From contig CALCVP010000028.1 in assembly GCA_937907705.1 (NCBI GenBank), positions 1 to 15,608 of the forward strand: a stretch of 15,608 nucleotides of DNA, written 5' to 3'. How positions within the stretch are numbered: the stretch's first letter is position 1; each line of letters starts with the position of its first letter. The position numbers were made by a program, and so were the translations under genes. Of the stretch, positions 7,695 through 15,312 are shown one piece after another. The stretch is from an uncultured Prevotella sp. (GTDB lineage Bacteria > Bacteroidota > Bacteroidia > Bacteroidales > Bacteroidaceae). The notes beneath the pieces were generated by a model. The model saw nothing but the letters and a program-made list of their open reading frames with translations. It was not told the origin of the DNA and made no database searches.

Positions 7695-8204
7695 GATATT
7701 ATAGATGCCCGGCATGTTCAGGTAAGTTTTTTGGATGCCGTAGATAGCAATACATTTGCCTTTATTGTCTGGATTGTCTACCAAATTAAGTGCATCACGA
7801 TATTTACCTGCTACTAATCTTACGGAAATCACATTGTCTATACTGCTTTCTTGTGGGTCATCGGCCAATAGCAAAGCTGTCTTGACTGTGAATGGTGGTG
7901 CTAATTCCAGTGTTTTAGGTCTTCCTGAAGCGGCTCCTACAATATAACCTTTTACCCATATTTGCCCACCAATCGTATTGCTTCTGAATTCTTTTATGCT
8001 GACTGTGTCAGCTTGTGCATGATTGTTATCATCCTTTTTGTCATTGTCAGCAGAACTGTCTTTTTCAGTGTCGTTGCTGTCATTCTTTGTTTCTTCTTGC
8101 TGATTGTTCTTCTTGTATTCCTCTTCGTCATAACTTTTTTGGCAAGAGGAAAAACACAGAAGCAGGGCTATTACAGTGCAATGCCAGTAGAATGTGTGTT
8201 TCAT
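7668..8204 (-). CDS. Lipoprotein with acidic linker and probable OB-fold (DUF6359-like) domain
   Basis: A 178-aa exported lipoprotein. The signal peptide ends in a lipobox with Cys21 (CFSSC), followed by QKSYDEEE, an acidic run of the kind linked to surface export of lipoproteins in Bacteroidetes. Residues 22-66 are a low-complexity Asp/Glu/Lys/Asn linker. Residues 67-178 form a compact beta-rich domain with GGQIWVKGYIVGA, LLLADDPQE and GKCIAIYGIQKTYLNMPGI, which I recognise as resembling DUF6359 OB-fold-like modules found in Bacteroidales surface lipoproteins. Function unknown; a binding or scaffold role is possible. It begins 79 bp after the trpG stop with no clear promoter (only TATCTTAA near the start), so it may be read through from the trp operon or have a weak promoter. 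Confidence 0.8.
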   Translation of the reverse strand: MKHTFYWHCTVIALLLCFSSCQKSYDEEEYKKNNQQEETKNDSNDTEKDSSADNDKKDDNNHAQADTVSIKEFRSNTIGGQIWVKGYIVGAASGRPKTLELAPPFTVKTALLLADDPQESSIDNVISVRLVAGKYRDALNLVDNPDNKGKCIAIYGIQKTYLNMPGIYNIDGIEYSIK

Positions 8205-8283
8205 ATATGTAGATTGTTAAGATAAGCTGTTCTTGCATGACGGCATGATAGAGTGCTGCGATGTAGAAACAGCTGTCAGTACG

Positions 8284-8847
8284 TTATTGTTGAATCCAAT
8301 TATTAATGATACGTTTTCCGTCAGGTGTCAGTATACTTTCCGGGTGAAACTGAATGCCTTTGATGTCAAATGTTTTATGCTTCAAGGCCATGATATACCC
8401 ATCATCACTTTCTGCGGTTATTTCAAGACAGTTGGGAAAAGTAGCTTTGTCAACTACCCAACTGTGATAGCGTCCCATTGTTATTCGTCTTTGGCAGCCA
8501 TTGAATAATGTGTCGTTGCCAAATTGCGTGCCTTCTGTGGCTACGCCATGATATACATCAGTCAGATTGACCAGCTTCCCACCAAAGGATTCACCTATTG
8601 CCTGGTGTCCTAAGCATACACCTAATATGGGTTTAACACCTTTATAGCGGTTGATAACATCCAGTAAAAGACCTGCTTCTTGTGGTATGCCAGGACCTGG
8701 GCTGAGCAGTATTTTGTCGAATGTATTAAGAATGGATAGCTCAAATTGATCATTCCTATATACAGAAATATCAGCCCCTAATTCTTTTACTAAATGAACA
8801 AGGTTATATGTAAAACTATCATAGTTGTCGATGATTGCTATTTTCAT
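8284..8847 (-). CDS. trpG: Anthranilate synthase component II (glutamine amidotransferase)
   Basis: It supplies ammonia from glutamine to TrpE for anthranilate formation from chorismate, in the cytoplasm. The 187-aa protein is full length for a single-domain TrpG, not fused to TrpD. It starts with IDNYDSFTYNLV, has the oxyanion-strand motif SPGPG at 49-53, nucleophile Cys78 in GVCLGHQ, and the His168-x-Glu170 pair in QFHPES. It is the last gene of the trp operon here. It is separated from trpE by 185 bp, an unusually wide gap for two subunits of one enzyme. Confidence 0.96.
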   Translation of the reverse strand: MKIAIIDNYDSFTYNLVHLVKELGADISVYRNDQFELSILNTFDKILLSPGPGIPQEAGLLLDVINRYKGVKPILGVCLGHQAIGESFGGKLVNLTDVYHGVATEGTQFGNDTLFNGCQRRITMGRYHSWVVDKATFPNCLEITAESDDGYIMALKHKTFDIKGIQFHPESILTPDGKRIINNWIQQ

Positions 8848-9032
8848 GTTTTCAGGATTTAAATGAGACTGTGCTAATTGTATGACCTTTCTTCTTGCAA
8901 ATGCTGTTTTGCTTCGTTTTATAAAAACATTTACCGTATAAGACAGTACCTGTATATTGTTGCTACTGCTCTTTCCCTATACAAAGAACGTTCCAAAGTT
9001 GAAAATATTGTGTGTTTGCAGCATTGGGTTGC
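8848..9032 (-). other. 185-bp intercistronic region between trpE and trpG
   Basis: All other gaps between the trp structural genes are at most 54 bp. This stretch holds no convincing gene. It has a short inverted repeat ACAG-TAC-CTGT at 8943-8953, a GAACGTTC palindrome at 8987-8994 flanked by CAAAG direct repeats, and no TAnnTTTG element or terminator hairpin. The longest minus-strand start, ATGCTGCAAACA..., gives only 15 codons. Confidence 0.4.
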
Positions 9033-10442
9033 TTATAACTTTTCTGCCATGACAATGGCTCTCCTTAGCGCCCCTAACTTGTTGTTGACTTCTTGCAGCT
9101 CATAGTCTTCATTGCTTTTCGCAACGATACCTCCTCCCGCTTGAAACCACAGTTCGCCGTTTCGGCTCACAAAAGTACGTATGGTTATAGCTTGGTTGAG
9201 GTTGCCATTTAACCCGATAAAACCAATACAGCCACCATAAGCACCACGGTTATGTGGTTCATATTTGCTGATGAGTTGCATGGCTCTTACTTTAGGCGCT
9301 CCACTCAATGTGCCAGCGGGAAACGTGTCAATAAAGGCTTTGATATGGTTAGAAGTGTCTAATATTCCGCTCACCCTGCTGACCAAATGTATCACATGGC
9401 TATAATATTGAATATCTTTGTAAAAATCAACCTTTACATTATGGCAATTTCTACTGAGATCATTACGTGCTAAATCAACCAGCATTACATGTTCGGCATT
9501 TTCTTTTGGGTCGTTGCGCAAGAAATCTGCTCCTTTTTTGTCGGCTTCAGCATTGCCTGTTCGCTTGGTAGTTCCTGCAATAGGGTCTATATATGCCCTG
9601 CTGCCCTCTATTCGGCAGTGGGTTTCAGGGCTGCTGCCCAATATTCTAAAGCCTCCAAAGTCGAAGTAGAATAAGTAGGGTGAAGGGTTAATACATCTTA
9701 AAGCTCTGTAAAGCTTAAAGTCATCTCCTTCAAACTGTTGTATAAACCGGCGCGACAGTACAATTTGGAAAACATCTCCACGCCGGCAATGTTTTATGCC
9801 TTTTCTGATATTCTCTTTATGTTGCTCATCTGTAAGTGGCGATGTGGTTTCACCAATGCACTTAAATCCAAAGTCTTTTTCAGTGCCTTCTTTTATCTGC
9901 TTTAGCAGCCCTTCTATGGGGCTTTCGTTATCGTTGTCTTGTGTGGCAAGTGATATTATTGTAAGCTGGTTGTTGTAGTGGTCAAATACAATGACATTTT
10001 TATACAATATATAATACAAGTCTGGCGCATCATTTTGTTCCATGGTAGTGTCCTTTACTTTGATGTGTTCAAAATATCTTACGGCATTAAAGGTGGTGTA
10101 ACCGTAGAGCCCACAGTATTGAGCATTGCTACCACTTACTTTAAACTTTTCCAAGAACGTGTTGATAGCCTTGTCGCAAGTAAATGTATCATTGATACAA
10201 TCTGTTGTTTTTGTTCCATCGGGGTATCTGCAAATAGCTTGGCCGTGGCTGATAGCTATGCTTGCGATAGGGCGTATGCCTATAAAGGAATGGCTGTTGC
10301 CTGCATCGTGATAATCGGAACACTCCATAAGTGCACTTTGCGGATAAACATCGCGTAAGCGCATGTACACATTGACTGGTGTAAACAAGTCTGCCAATAC
10401 AGTCTTGCTAATGGTATGGTATATAAATTTGCTGTTATTCAT
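9033..10442 (-). CDS. trpE: Anthranilate synthase component I
   Basis: It catalyses chorismate to anthranilate with TrpG, the committed and normally feedback-inhibited step. The 469-aa product shows the chorismate-binding family core: GDVFQIVLSRR (222-232), SSPE (270-273), IAGTTKRTG (288-296), DPKENAEHVMLVDLARND (311-328), PAGTLSGAPKVRAM (375-388) and the C-terminal FQAGGGIVAKS. The N-terminal tryptophan-binding region is recognisable, with LMEC at 38-41 where the classical motif is LLES, and NPSPYLFY at 252-259. Its ATG overlaps the trpB stop by 8 bp (AATGAATAA), which suggests translational coupling. trpG lies 185 bp downstream. Confidence 0.96.
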   Translation of the reverse strand: MNNSKFIYHTISKTVLADLFTPVNVYMRLRDVYPQSALMECSDYHDAGNSHSFIGIRPIASIAISHGQAICRYPDGTKTTDCINDTFTCDKAINTFLEKFKVSGSNAQYCGLYGYTTFNAVRYFEHIKVKDTTMEQNDAPDLYYILYKNVIVFDHYNNQLTIISLATQDNDNESPIEGLLKQIKEGTEKDFGFKCIGETTSPLTDEQHKENIRKGIKHCRRGDVFQIVLSRRFIQQFEGDDFKLYRALRCINPSPYLFYFDFGGFRILGSSPETHCRIEGSRAYIDPIAGTTKRTGNAEADKKGADFLRNDPKENAEHVMLVDLARNDLSRNCHNVKVDFYKDIQYYSHVIHLVSRVSGILDTSNHIKAFIDTFPAGTLSGAPKVRAMQLISKYEPHNRGAYGGCIGFIGLNGNLNQAITIRTFVSRNGELWFQAGGGIVAKSNEDYELQEVNNKLGALRRAIVMAEKL

Positions 10443-11637
10443 TGCTTGATAGGTTTTCTTTATGTTTAAGATATGTGTCTAAATCTTTGTCGCCTCTGCC
10501 ACTGACAGTCAGTACTACTATGTCTGATGGGTTGAATGTCAACTTCTTCAGTGCGGCAATAGCGTGTGCGCTCTCTATGGCAGGTATGATACCTTCAGTG
10601 CGAGTAAGCTCAAATCCTGCTTTAATAGCTTCATCATCGTTGATAGCCAGCACCTTGCTGCGCCCTTTTACCGCCATATTGCAGTGCATTGGACCCACGC
10701 CAGGATAATCAAGTCCTGCTGATATGGTAAATGCCTCTTCTATTTGTCCGTCAGGTGTTTGCATTACCAGCATCTTGCTGCCATGCAGAATACCCACCGA
10801 TCCTTTATGAATAGTGGCTGCGGTATAACCGGAATTGATACCTTGTCCACCAGCTTCAGCCAATACGATCTTCACTCTTTCATCATCCACATAGTGATAA
10901 ATAGTACCAGCGGCATTAGAGCCACCTCCAATGCAGGCTATTAGATAATCAGGATAGTTACGCCCTTCCTTTTCTTCCAGTTGCCATTTTATTTCTTCTG
11001 AAATAACACTTTGCATGCGAGCCACCAAGTCGGGATAGGGGTGAGGCCCCATAGTAGATCCTACTATATAAAAGGTATTGTCGGGGTGGCTGCACCAATC
11101 TCTAATGGCTTCAGAGCAAGCATCGCTTAGGGTCATGTTTCCTGTGGTTACAGGATGTACTTTAGCTCCGAGCATACGCATGCGCTCTACATTTACATGC
11201 TGCCTTTGCACATCTGTTTTGCCCATGAATATTTCACATTCCATATTCATAAGTGCGCAAACAGTGGCTGTAGCCACTCCATGCTGTCCAGCTCCTGTCT
11301 CGGCAATAATGCGTGTCTTGCCCATCTTCTTGGCTAATAATATTTGTCCTATGGCATTGTTTATTTTATGGGCACCAGTGTGGTTGAGGTCTTCTCTCTT
11401 TAGATAGAGCTGACAACCGTAACGTTGGCTCATGCGTTTGGCATAATAGAGCGGCGAAGGCCTGCCTACATAATCTTTGAGCAAGGCATGGTATTCTTGT
11501 TTGAAATTCTCGCTTTCAATAATGTTCAGGTAAGATTGCTTCAATTCGTCTACACATTTATATAATATCTCCGGGATGTAGGCACCTCCAAATTCGCCAT
11601 AAAATCCATTTTTATTTACAAAGAATGACTCTTTCAT
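10435..11637 (-). CDS. trpB: Tryptophan synthase beta chain
   Basis: A PLP-dependent enzyme that joins indole (channelled from TrpA) with serine to give tryptophan. The 400-aa length is normal. The PLP-binding Lys91 lies in HTGAHKINNAIGQ, catalytic Glu113 in ETGAGQHG, and the phosphate-binding loop GGGSNAAG at 237-244. It is the TrpB1 type, which pairs with TrpA. In this operon it follows trpA after 54 bp with no terminator visible, and its 3' end overlaps trpE by 8 bp. Confidence 0.97.
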   Translation of the reverse strand: MKESFFVNKNGFYGEFGGAYIPEILYKCVDELKQSYLNIIESENFKQEYHALLKDYVGRPSPLYYAKRMSQRYGCQLYLKREDLNHTGAHKINNAIGQILLAKKMGKTRIIAETGAGQHGVATATVCALMNMECEIFMGKTDVQRQHVNVERMRMLGAKVHPVTTGNMTLSDACSEAIRDWCSHPDNTFYIVGSTMGPHPYPDLVARMQSVISEEIKWQLEEKEGRNYPDYLIACIGGGSNAAGTIYHYVDDERVKIVLAEAGGQGINSGYTAATIHKGSVGILHGSKMLVMQTPDGQIEEAFTISAGLDYPGVGPMHCNMAVKGRSKVLAINDDEAIKAGFELTRTEGIIPAIESAHAIAALKKLTFNPSDIVVLTVSGRGDKDLDTYLKHKENLSSNE

Positions 11638-11691
11638 TGTGTGTATGTGTTAGTGAGTATAAATATAAAATAGAAGGGTGTACTTCATTGC

Positions 11692-12474
11692 TTAATCCTC
11701 TTGTTGCAAGGCATCAAAGAGCAAGTCAAGAGCTTTATCGGCATTGTTGGTTTGGTTAAGCAGCGAAACAAACTTGCTGCCTATAATGACACCTGCCGCA
11801 TTTTGCTGTGCGCTCATCAGCGTTTGCTTGTTGGAAATGCCAAAGCCTATCATTCTTGGATGTTTTAGCTGCATACTGTTTACCCGTTTGAAATAAGCTT
11901 GCTTGGCTTCGTCAAAATGCTGCTGTGCTCCTGTAATGCTGGCCGATGATACCATATAGATAAAGCCTTCGGTGTTATCGTCAATAAAGCGTATGCGGCT
12001 TTCGCTGGTTTCGGGTGTTATCATCATAATGACCCTAATGTCGTATTGGTCTGCCAATGGCTTGATGTCTTTCAGATAATCGCTGAAAGGCAAGTCGGGA
12101 ATGATGACTCCTGATACGCCACAGGTTATACATTGTTGGAAAAAAGCATGGAAGCCATAGTGCATGATAACATTAAGATAGCCCATAAGTACTAATGGTA
12201 TGGTTATTTGACTCTTTATTTCTTTCAGTTGGCTGAACAGCAAGCGGAGGGTCATGCCATTTTTCAGTGCTACAGTGCCTGCAGACTGTATGACTGGACC
12301 GTCTGCCAACGGGTCGCTAAACGGAATGCCTATCTCAATCATGTCTATGCCACGGCGCTGCAAGGTGGCAATGACGTTGGCGGTGCCGTTGAGAGTAGGG
12401 CAACCAGCACAGAAGTAGAGCGACAACAGCTTGTGTTGCTTGTTTTGATTGAATAATTGATCTATTTTGTTCAT
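11692..12474 (-). CDS. trpA: Tryptophan synthase alpha chain
   Basis: A TIM-barrel lyase that cleaves indole-3-glycerol phosphate to indole and glyceraldehyde 3-phosphate in complex with TrpB. The 260-aa product carries IEIGIPFSDPLADGPVIQ with the catalytic Glu47 and Asp58 (equivalents of Glu49 and Asp60 in enterobacterial TrpA). It also has GYLN around 118-121, and a phosphate-binding GFGIS near the C-terminal third. Its ATG starts 1 bp after the trpF stop (TAA-C-ATG), so the two are probably translationally coupled. Confidence 0.96.
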   Translation of the reverse strand: MNKIDQLFNQNKQHKLLSLYFCAGCPTLNGTANVIATLQRRGIDMIEIGIPFSDPLADGPVIQSAGTVALKNGMTLRLLFSQLKEIKSQITIPLVLMGYLNVIMHYGFHAFFQQCITCGVSGVIIPDLPFSDYLKDIKPLADQYDIRVIMMITPETSESRIRFIDDNTEGFIYMVSSASITGAQQHFDEAKQAYFKRVNSMQLKHPRMIGFGISNKQTLMSAQQNAAGVIIGSKFVSLLNQTNNADKALDLLFDALQQED

Positions 12475-12475
12475 G

Positions 12476-13171
12476 TTACAGTGCTTTCTTAAACGTTCTG
12501 ATTTTTGTAATGAAAGATGCTAAAAGACGGGTATCTTTTAAAGCTGGCGATAATTCAAACTGACTGTTTACGTCTATGCCTTGCCATCGGGGATGATGTA
12601 GGTGGCAAAGTGTATCAATGTTATGAATGCCGATACCTCCGCTTAACAAGAATGGTAGGGCACCTTGGTAATCATTCAGCAGTGTCCAGTCAAAAGTTTT
12701 GCCGTTTCCTCCAGCCATTGTTCCTTTTGCATCGAATAATAGCATATCGGCAACATCCTCATACTGTTGACACAGGTCAAAGTCGGTAGGTGTGGCTATG
12801 TTGATAGCCTTTATTATTTCTACATGGCTAAGTTGTTGCATTTGCAAGACTTGTTTCAGCTGTCTGATAGTGTGTACAGATTCTTGCCCATGTAACTGTA
12901 AACAGTCTAATTGATAAGTTGTAACCTTGTGAAGTATGTTTTCTATTGTGTCATTGACAAATACGCCAACCGCCTTAGGACGCTTATTGTTGCAAGCCTT
13001 GTATTTATACTGAAACATAGAAGGTACATTAGGCACATGACTGACATAGCGTGATGATTGTGGATAGAAGATAAATCCCATCATGTCAATGTCAAGCTCC
13101 ATGACAGCTTCTATATTATGAGCTTCTCTCATACCACAAACTTTTATGATAAATGAATGTTCTGATGTCAT
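12476..13171 (-). CDS. trpF: Phosphoribosylanthranilate isomerase
   Basis: It performs the Amadori rearrangement of phosphoribosylanthranilate to CdRP. The 231-aa protein begins with the family signature IKVCGM, with catalytic Cys12. It continues with GFIFYPQSSRYV, a central KAVGVFVND strand, LQLHGQE, catalytic Asp147 in LLFDAKG and the FLLSGGIG loop that binds phosphate. It is about 20-30 residues longer than many TrpF proteins, mainly through a stretch at about 44-66 after SSRYV. It is a free-standing enzyme, not fused to TrpC. trpC ends 38 bp upstream and trpA starts 1 bp downstream. Confidence 0.95.
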   Translation of the reverse strand: MTSEHSFIIKVCGMREAHNIEAVMELDIDMMGFIFYPQSSRYVSHVPNVPSMFQYKYKACNNKRPKAVGVFVNDTIENILHKVTTYQLDCLQLHGQESVHTIRQLKQVLQMQQLSHVEIIKAINIATPTDFDLCQQYEDVADMLLFDAKGTMAGGNGKTFDWTLLNDYQGALPFLLSGGIGIHNIDTLCHLHHPRWQGIDVNSQFELSPALKDTRLLASFITKIRTFKKAL

Positions 13172-13209
13172 AGTACATGCTCTTTTGTTGTATAAAACAA
13201 TTTAGCGGA

Positions 13210-14013
13210 TTATAGAATGGAGCTGCTGCTCATGTCTTCAATAAATCTCTTGAGTGCCAGTCCTGGCTGTGCTTGTTTCATGAAGTTTTCGCCTATTAAA
13301 AAGCCATTATATCCGATGACTTGCAGAATATGGGCTGTTTCAGCATTAGAAATACCGCTTTCACTTATTTTACAGGCCTCTTGAGGAAGCCTGTGAATGA
13401 GGTTGATAGATGTGTCTACATTGGTAATGAAGGTGTCTAAGCATCTGTTGTTAATGCCACACACATCGGGTTCTAAATCAGCATATTCTGTTTCGCTTTC
13501 ATTGTGCATCTCAAGCAATACTTCCAAGCCTATTTCGTGGGCTGTATGGATGAGGCTTTTGCACTGTTGCTTGTTCAAGACGGCAGCGATAAGCAGCACA
13601 GCAGAAGCTCCACAGTATCGTGCCTGGAACAGTTGGTACTCGTCAATGATGAAGTTCTTATAGAGAATAGGAAGTTTGGCTCCTGCTTTCTGCGCTTCTG
13701 CTATATAGTTGTCATTTCCTCCAAAATAAGTATCATCGGTAAGAATACTGATGGCTGCCGCACCGTTTTTTTCATAGCCAGTAACTATTTCATTTACATT
13801 TGCATGCTGATTAATCCATCCTTTAGAAGGCGACTTGCGCTTGAATTCTGCTATGATGCCCGTATTACTGTGTAACAGTGAGGCTTTGAGCGATGGTTGA
13901 GGCTTGCCGAGCAGGGGCTCTACTGCTTGATGTATTGCTTTTTCAGATGTTTGCCGTTGATAGCTGGCTAATTCTTGCTGTTTGTGGGCAATAATTTCTT
14001 CTAATATATCCAT
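13210..14013 (-). CDS. trpC: Indole-3-glycerol phosphate synthase
   Basis: It converts CdRP to indole-3-glycerol phosphate with loss of CO2 and water. The 267-aa TIM barrel has an N-terminal helical extension (ILEEIIAHKQQEL). It also has IIAEFKRKSPSKG with Glu55 and Lys57, the catalytic lysine Lys119 in LPILYKNFIIDEYQ, Glu168 in LEVLLEMH, GINNR at 186-190 and SESG at 217-220. The family motif LRKDF reads LYKNF here, which keeps the lysine. It is free-standing. It lies 31 bp after the trpD stop and 38 bp before trpF. Confidence 0.96.
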   Translation of the reverse strand: MDILEEIIAHKQQELASYQRQTSEKAIHQAVEPLLGKPQPSLKASLLHSNTGIIAEFKRKSPSKGWINQHANVNEIVTGYEKNGAAAISILTDDTYFGGNDNYIAEAQKAGAKLPILYKNFIIDEYQLFQARYCGASAVLLIAAVLNKQQCKSLIHTAHEIGLEVLLEMHNESETEYADLEPDVCGINNRCLDTFITNVDTSINLIHRLPQEACKISESGISNAETAHILQVIGYNGFLIGENFMKQAQPGLALKRFIEDMSSSSIL

Positions 14014-14044
14014 GTCTATGTTATTGATGAAAGATGATAGTTGA

Positions 14045-15046
14045 CTATTTACTCAGTTCAATCAGTTTATGTAATACTTGCAAGGCGCGTCCACTGTCGA
14101 TAGATTCACGTGCCAACGCAATGGCTTCTTCAATGCTCTTTGTGGGGTCTATCACTTGAATGCCAAAGGCAGCATTGCATATTACCACGTTTTTCTGGCT
14201 GGGCGTAGCCCTGTTTTCCAATACACTGTCAAATATCTTTTTGACTTCTTCTACATTCTTGCCACCCACTAATTCTGTTGGATGAACCAGTTCAAAGCCC
14301 AAGTCAGTTGGGTGAAAAATCTTTTCGTATTGATTGGTGGAAATCTTGAAATCGCCTGTAAGCGATATCTCATCATACCCGTCAATACTGTTTAGTATGC
14401 CATAGCGGATGCCGATTTTCTGATAAACATTGCGGTAGAGTCTCATTTGGTCAAGTGTGGCCACACCTAACAGTTGACATTGTGGCTGTGAGGGATTGAC
14501 TAATGGTCCCAACAGGTTGAAGCAGGTAGGAAAGGGCAATGCCTTTCGTATAGGACCTACATGTTTCATGGCTTTAGCAAACAAGGGAGCATGCAAATAG
14601 ACAAATCCACACTCGTTGATTATCCGGTTCAACAAGTCAGTATCGGTGCTGAATTGTATGCCGTGTGCCTCTATCACATTCGATGCACCGCTGGTAGAAG
14701 TGGCTGCATAGTTGCCATGTTTGGCTACCTTATACCCTGCACCGGCAATGACAAAGCATGCGCAAGTGGATATATTAAATGTGTTTTTCCGGTCGCCACC
14801 AGTTCCTACTACGTCAATATATTTGTCGCAGTTGAGAATGGCTTGTACACCGGTTTCCAATATACCGTCTCTAAAACCTAACAGCTCGTCTACTGTAACA
14901 CCCCGCATTTGCAAGGCTGTAAGCAAAGCTGTAATCTGCTCTTGCGGAAAAGCATCTTGGGTAATGCCCAATAATATCTGCTTCGTTTCTTCTCTGGTAA
15001 GGCTTTCGTGATGTATCACTTTGGTCAATGTCTCTCTCATGTTCAT
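14045..15046 (-). CDS. trpD: Anthranilate phosphoribosyltransferase
   Basis: It transfers phosphoribose from PRPP to anthranilate. With the ATG at 15044-15046 it is 333 aa, the usual length. It shows the PRPP loop GTGGDRKNTFNIST (from about residue 81), KHGNYAATSTSGASNVIEAHG (from about 109) and a GPLVNP motif. The frame stays open upstream to 15289, which would give 414 aa. That extension runs backwards through the trp leader peptide and terminator hairpin, has no TrpD homology and breaks the normal N-terminus, so I reject it. The alternative ATG at 15038-15040 (MRETLTKVIHHESLTREE) aligns equally well or better with family N-termini. This is the first structural gene of the operon. Confidence 0.93.
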   Translation of the reverse strand: MNMRETLTKVIHHESLTREETKQILLGITQDAFPQEQITALLTALQMRGVTVDELLGFRDGILETGVQAILNCDKYIDVVGTGGDRKNTFNISTCACFVIAGAGYKVAKHGNYAATSTSGASNVIEAHGIQFSTDTDLLNRIINECGFVYLHAPLFAKAMKHVGPIRKALPFPTCFNLLGPLVNPSQPQCQLLGVATLDQMRLYRNVYQKIGIRYGILNSIDGYDEISLTGDFKISTNQYEKIFHPTDLGFELVHPTELVGGKNVEEVKKIFDSVLENRATPSQKNVVICNAAFGIQVIDPTKSIEEAIALARESIDSGRALQVLHKLIELSK

Positions 15047-15064
15047 AGCGCTGAATGTTTTTGG

Positions 15065-15095
15065 CAGGGCTGCTGGGCCTATGGCTGATGCCCTG
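15065..15095 (-). other. Hairpin just upstream of trpD
   Basis: CAGGGC at 15065-15070 is complementary to GCCCTG at 15090-15095, with a GC-rich loop that can fold further (GCC-ATA-GGC). It ends about 19 bases before the trpD ATG at 15046, without a U-run, so it is not a terminator. It could influence trpD translation, or be chance. Confidence 0.3.
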
Positions 15096-15179
15096 TAAGT
15101 TAGTGTGTTAATATAAACTGTTGTGTCAATGTGGTGTTTGTATCTGTCGTGTTGCGAGCTGTTGGCCATTGCTTTGGAT

Positions 15180-15217
15180 AAAAAGAAAAGGTCTGTCGTA
15201 CTTGCGACAGACCTTTT
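15180..15217 (-). terminator. trp attenuator terminator hairpin
   Basis: On the minus strand, AAAAGGTCTGTCG (15217-15205) and CGACAGACCTTTT (15198-15186) form a perfect 13-bp stem with a 6-nt loop CAAGTA. A CTTTTT tail follows. This is a textbook intrinsic terminator lying inside the 5' leader, 35 bases after the leader-peptide stop and about 135 bases before trpD. Its place between the promoter and the first gene means it must be conditionally bypassed. Confidence 0.9.
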
Positions 15218-15250
15218 TATACCTTGGTTGATATATGTATACGGCTCCGT
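15207..15250 (-). promoter_or_regulatory. Candidate antiterminator pairing of the trp leader
   Basis: ACGGAGCC (15250-15243), starting two bases after the leader stop codon, can pair with GGTCTGT (15213-15207), the 5' arm of the terminator. The pairing has seven base pairs, two of them G-U, with one bulged A. A ribosome at the stop codon would cover this segment and let the terminator form; a ribosome stalled at the Trp codons would leave it free. The pairing is weak and found by eye, so it is inference. Confidence 0.4.
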
Positions 15251-15252
15251 GC

Positions 15253-15312
15253 TCACGATTGTTTTAATCTTGAGTAGTGCCACCACCATGCAAATGTCAA
15301 TGAATTATTCAT
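15253..15312 (-). CDS. trpL: trp operon leader peptide with three tandem Trp codons
   Basis: A 19-codon minus-strand frame, MNNSLTFAWWWHYSRLKQS, ending in TGA. Codons 9-11 are TGG TGG TGG (15288-15280). Tryptophan is rare, and three in a row in a tiny frame between a promoter and an intrinsic terminator ahead of the trp genes is the hallmark of a ribosome-sensed attenuator. The frame differs from the upstream trpD extension. The start lacks a Shine-Dalgarno sequence, as is usual for Bacteroidetes. It probably has no function as a protein; its translation rate reports charged tRNA-Trp. No TrpR-like operator or tandem G/UAG (TRAP) repeats were seen in the leader. Confidence 0.88.
   Translation of the reverse strand: MNNSLTFAWWWHYSRLKQS

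Noticed and set aside
8225..8274. AGCTGTT/AACAGCT inverted repeat after trpG as the trp operon terminator
   Set aside because: The arms are 7 bp with a 36-nt loop and there is no U-run; too weak to call.
8982..8998. CAAAG direct repeats flanking AACGTTC in the trpE-trpG gap as an operator
   Set aside because: The repeats are short and direct, the inverted symmetry is limited to 8 bp, and no consensus is matched.
8878..9105. Plus-strand open frame of 75 codons over the trpE-trpG gap
   Set aside because: It runs into the antisense of trpE, has no recognisable features and no promoter.
15047..15289. N-terminal extension of trpD to an ATG at 15289 or 15169
   Set aside because: It overlaps the Trp-codon leader and the terminator, has no TrpD-like sequence, and the normal family N-terminus begins at 15046 or 15040.
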